Positions 6,815-7,709 of a DNA stretch of 7,709 nt are shown piece after piece. The position numbers and the translations under genes are program-made. The stretch's first letter is position 1. Each line of letters begins with the position of its first letter. The DNA is from Actinomycetota bacterium (GTDB lineage: Bacteria > Actinomycetota > Actinomycetes > S36-B12 > CAIYMF01): the NCBI GenBank assembly GCA_009699025.1, contig WLOZ01000075.1, positions 1 to 7,709 on the forward strand. Direction: 5' to 3'. The notes under the pieces were generated by a model. That model saw only the letters and a program-made list of their open reading frames with translations. It was not told the origin of the DNA and did no database searches.

Positions 6815-7698
6815 CAGCCGACGACGTGTTGTCATGGTTCCTGGGGGTGCCGCTGCGCATCGCGCTGATCGGCCTAGTGGCCCTCGGGCTGCAACTCTTC
6901 GTGACTGCGGTGATCCGCCGAGGGATCAACCGAGCGGTAAACCGACGCACGTCCACCGTGAGTCGCCGCGAGGCCGTGGGCGCTACCGGAACCCCCGAGG
7001 GCAAGTTGCTCCTCATGCAGGAGCGCTACGCGCAGCGTTCGACAGCGGTAGGACACCTGCTGCGCTCGGTGGTGACCGTGGCCATCTGGACCGTCGCAGT
7101 CACGATGATCCTCAGCCTCCTCAACGTCGATATCGCCCCGCTGCTAGCCAGCGCGGGCATCGTGGGAATCGCGATCGGCTTCGGGGCGCAGTCGCTGATC
7201 AAGGACTACTTCTCAGGAATTTCGCTGATCATCGAGGACCAGTTCGGCGTGGGTGACGTCGTTGATATCAGCGGCGTCGAGGGAACCGTCGAAGAGGTCG
7301 CACTGCGCGTCACGAGACTGCGCGACTCGAACGGGGTGGTGTGGTACCTGCGCAACGGCGAAATTCTCCGCGTGGCGAACTTGTCACAGGGCTGGACGAT
7401 GGCCACCGTGACGCTGCCCGTGAGTACGTCGTCCGACCTCGGCGAAGTCGAGCGCGTCGTCAACGACATGGGCGACGCGCTGTTCGCCGAGCCCATTCTC
7501 GGCGCGCACCTGGTGACCGCACCCCGCTACCTGGGCGTCGACCGAGTAACCGGAGACGTCACGATGGTGGGGGTCAGCGCCCGCACCGAGCCCGGCGAGA
7601 GCGTGTCGTCGGCACGGGCGATCAGGGCGGCCGCGAAACGCGCCTTTCAGGAGTCAGGCATCGTGATGCCCACCCTGGAGCAGGTTGACGGAGCCTGA
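6811..7698 (+). CDS. MscS-family mechanosensitive ion channel, 295 aa
   Basis: Small-conductance mechanosensitive channels sit in the cytoplasmic membrane and open under tension to release solutes during hypo-osmotic shock. Three hydrophobic segments are visible: about residues 10-33, 82-104 and 107-130. The third is the Gly/Ala-rich pore helix (LLASAGIVGIAIGFGAQSLI) followed by KDYFSGISLIIEDQFGVGD, the family's most conserved stretch. The beta domain follows (VVDISGVEGTVEEVALRVTRLRD, then YLRNGEILRVANLSQGW), then an alpha/beta C-terminal domain. The length is about that of E. coli MscS (286 aa), so this is the minimal type without extra N-terminal helices. The loop between segments 1 and 2 (about 35-80) is charged and rather long. 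The ATG at 6811 is chosen because it gives the ATGA overlap with the preceding stop, and the first membrane segment starts a few residues later. The open frame extends upstream inside the peptidase gene, but that part is charged and unlike MscS. Co-transcription and translational coupling with the peptidase are likely. Confidence 0.93.
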   Translation: MTADDVLSWFLGVPLRIALIGLVALGLQLFVTAVIRRGINRAVNRRTSTVSRREAVGATGTPEGKLLLMQERYAQRSTAVGHLLRSVVTVAIWTVAVTMILSLLNVDIAPLLASAGIVGIAIGFGAQSLIKDYFSGISLIIEDQFGVGDVVDISGVEGTVEEVALRVTRLRDSNGVVWYLRNGEILRVANLSQGWTMATVTLPVSTSSDLGEVERVVNDMGDALFAEPILGAHLVTAPRYLGVDRVTGDVTMVGVSARTEPGESVSSARAIRAAAKRAFQESGIVMPTLEQVDGA

Positions 7699-7709
7699 CA
7701 GACCCTGAC

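Noticed and set aside
6221..6835. A minus-strand open frame of 204 codons opposite the end of the peptidase gene
   Set aside because: It is an antisense shadow of a conserved catalytic domain, with no family motif and no ribosome binding site seen.
1..7709. CRISPR array, tRNA or rRNA genes, insertion sequence or prophage
   Set aside because: No regularly spaced repeats, cloverleaf-like tracts, rRNA-like segments or transposase/integrase motifs were seen; nearly all of the window is taken up by intact protein genes.

Overview
The window is GC-rich chromosomal DNA with strong G/C bias at third codon positions and frequent GTG starts. It also has TAGGGT-type -10 elements placed directly in front of start codons. 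Together with the gene content (an actinobacterial aminopeptidase N tail beside a DUF5130 gene, a long two-domain MalQ and an S9A prolyl oligopeptidase), this points to a high-GC actinobacterium, probably of the Microbacteriaceae type. The family-level guess is inference. All complete genes look intact, with no frameshifts, transposases, tRNAs, rRNAs or CRISPR arrays.

Layout: (1) Positions 1-250, plus strand, hold the C-terminal end of pepN. (2) Positions 269-4515, minus strand, hold a tight four-gene cluster read right to left: an amidase-signature hydrolase, malQ, a small single-pass membrane protein and a DUF5130 protein. The gaps are 7 nt, 9 nt and a 14-nt overlap, so one transcript is likely. 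(3) Positions 4516-4711 are a divergent promoter region. It carries a near-perfect 29-nt inverted repeat with a 17-nt spacer, and each flanking gene has the same CTAGGGTCG element a few bases before its start codon, the layout expected for leaderless transcripts. (4) Positions 4712-7698, plus strand, hold a two-gene unit with a 4-nt stop/start overlap: prolyl oligopeptidase, then an MscS-type mechanosensitive channel. The last 11 bases carry nothing recognisable.

How the genes fit together: most are housekeeping or catabolic functions. PepN and prolyl oligopeptidase degrade peptides, the amidase hydrolyses an unknown amide, MalQ rearranges maltodextrins, and MscS releases solutes on hypo-osmotic shock. 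No single pathway joins them. The least explained parts are the large palindrome between the divergent genes and the small membrane protein/DUF5130 pair. I saw no clear evidence of a new multi-gene defence or mobile system.
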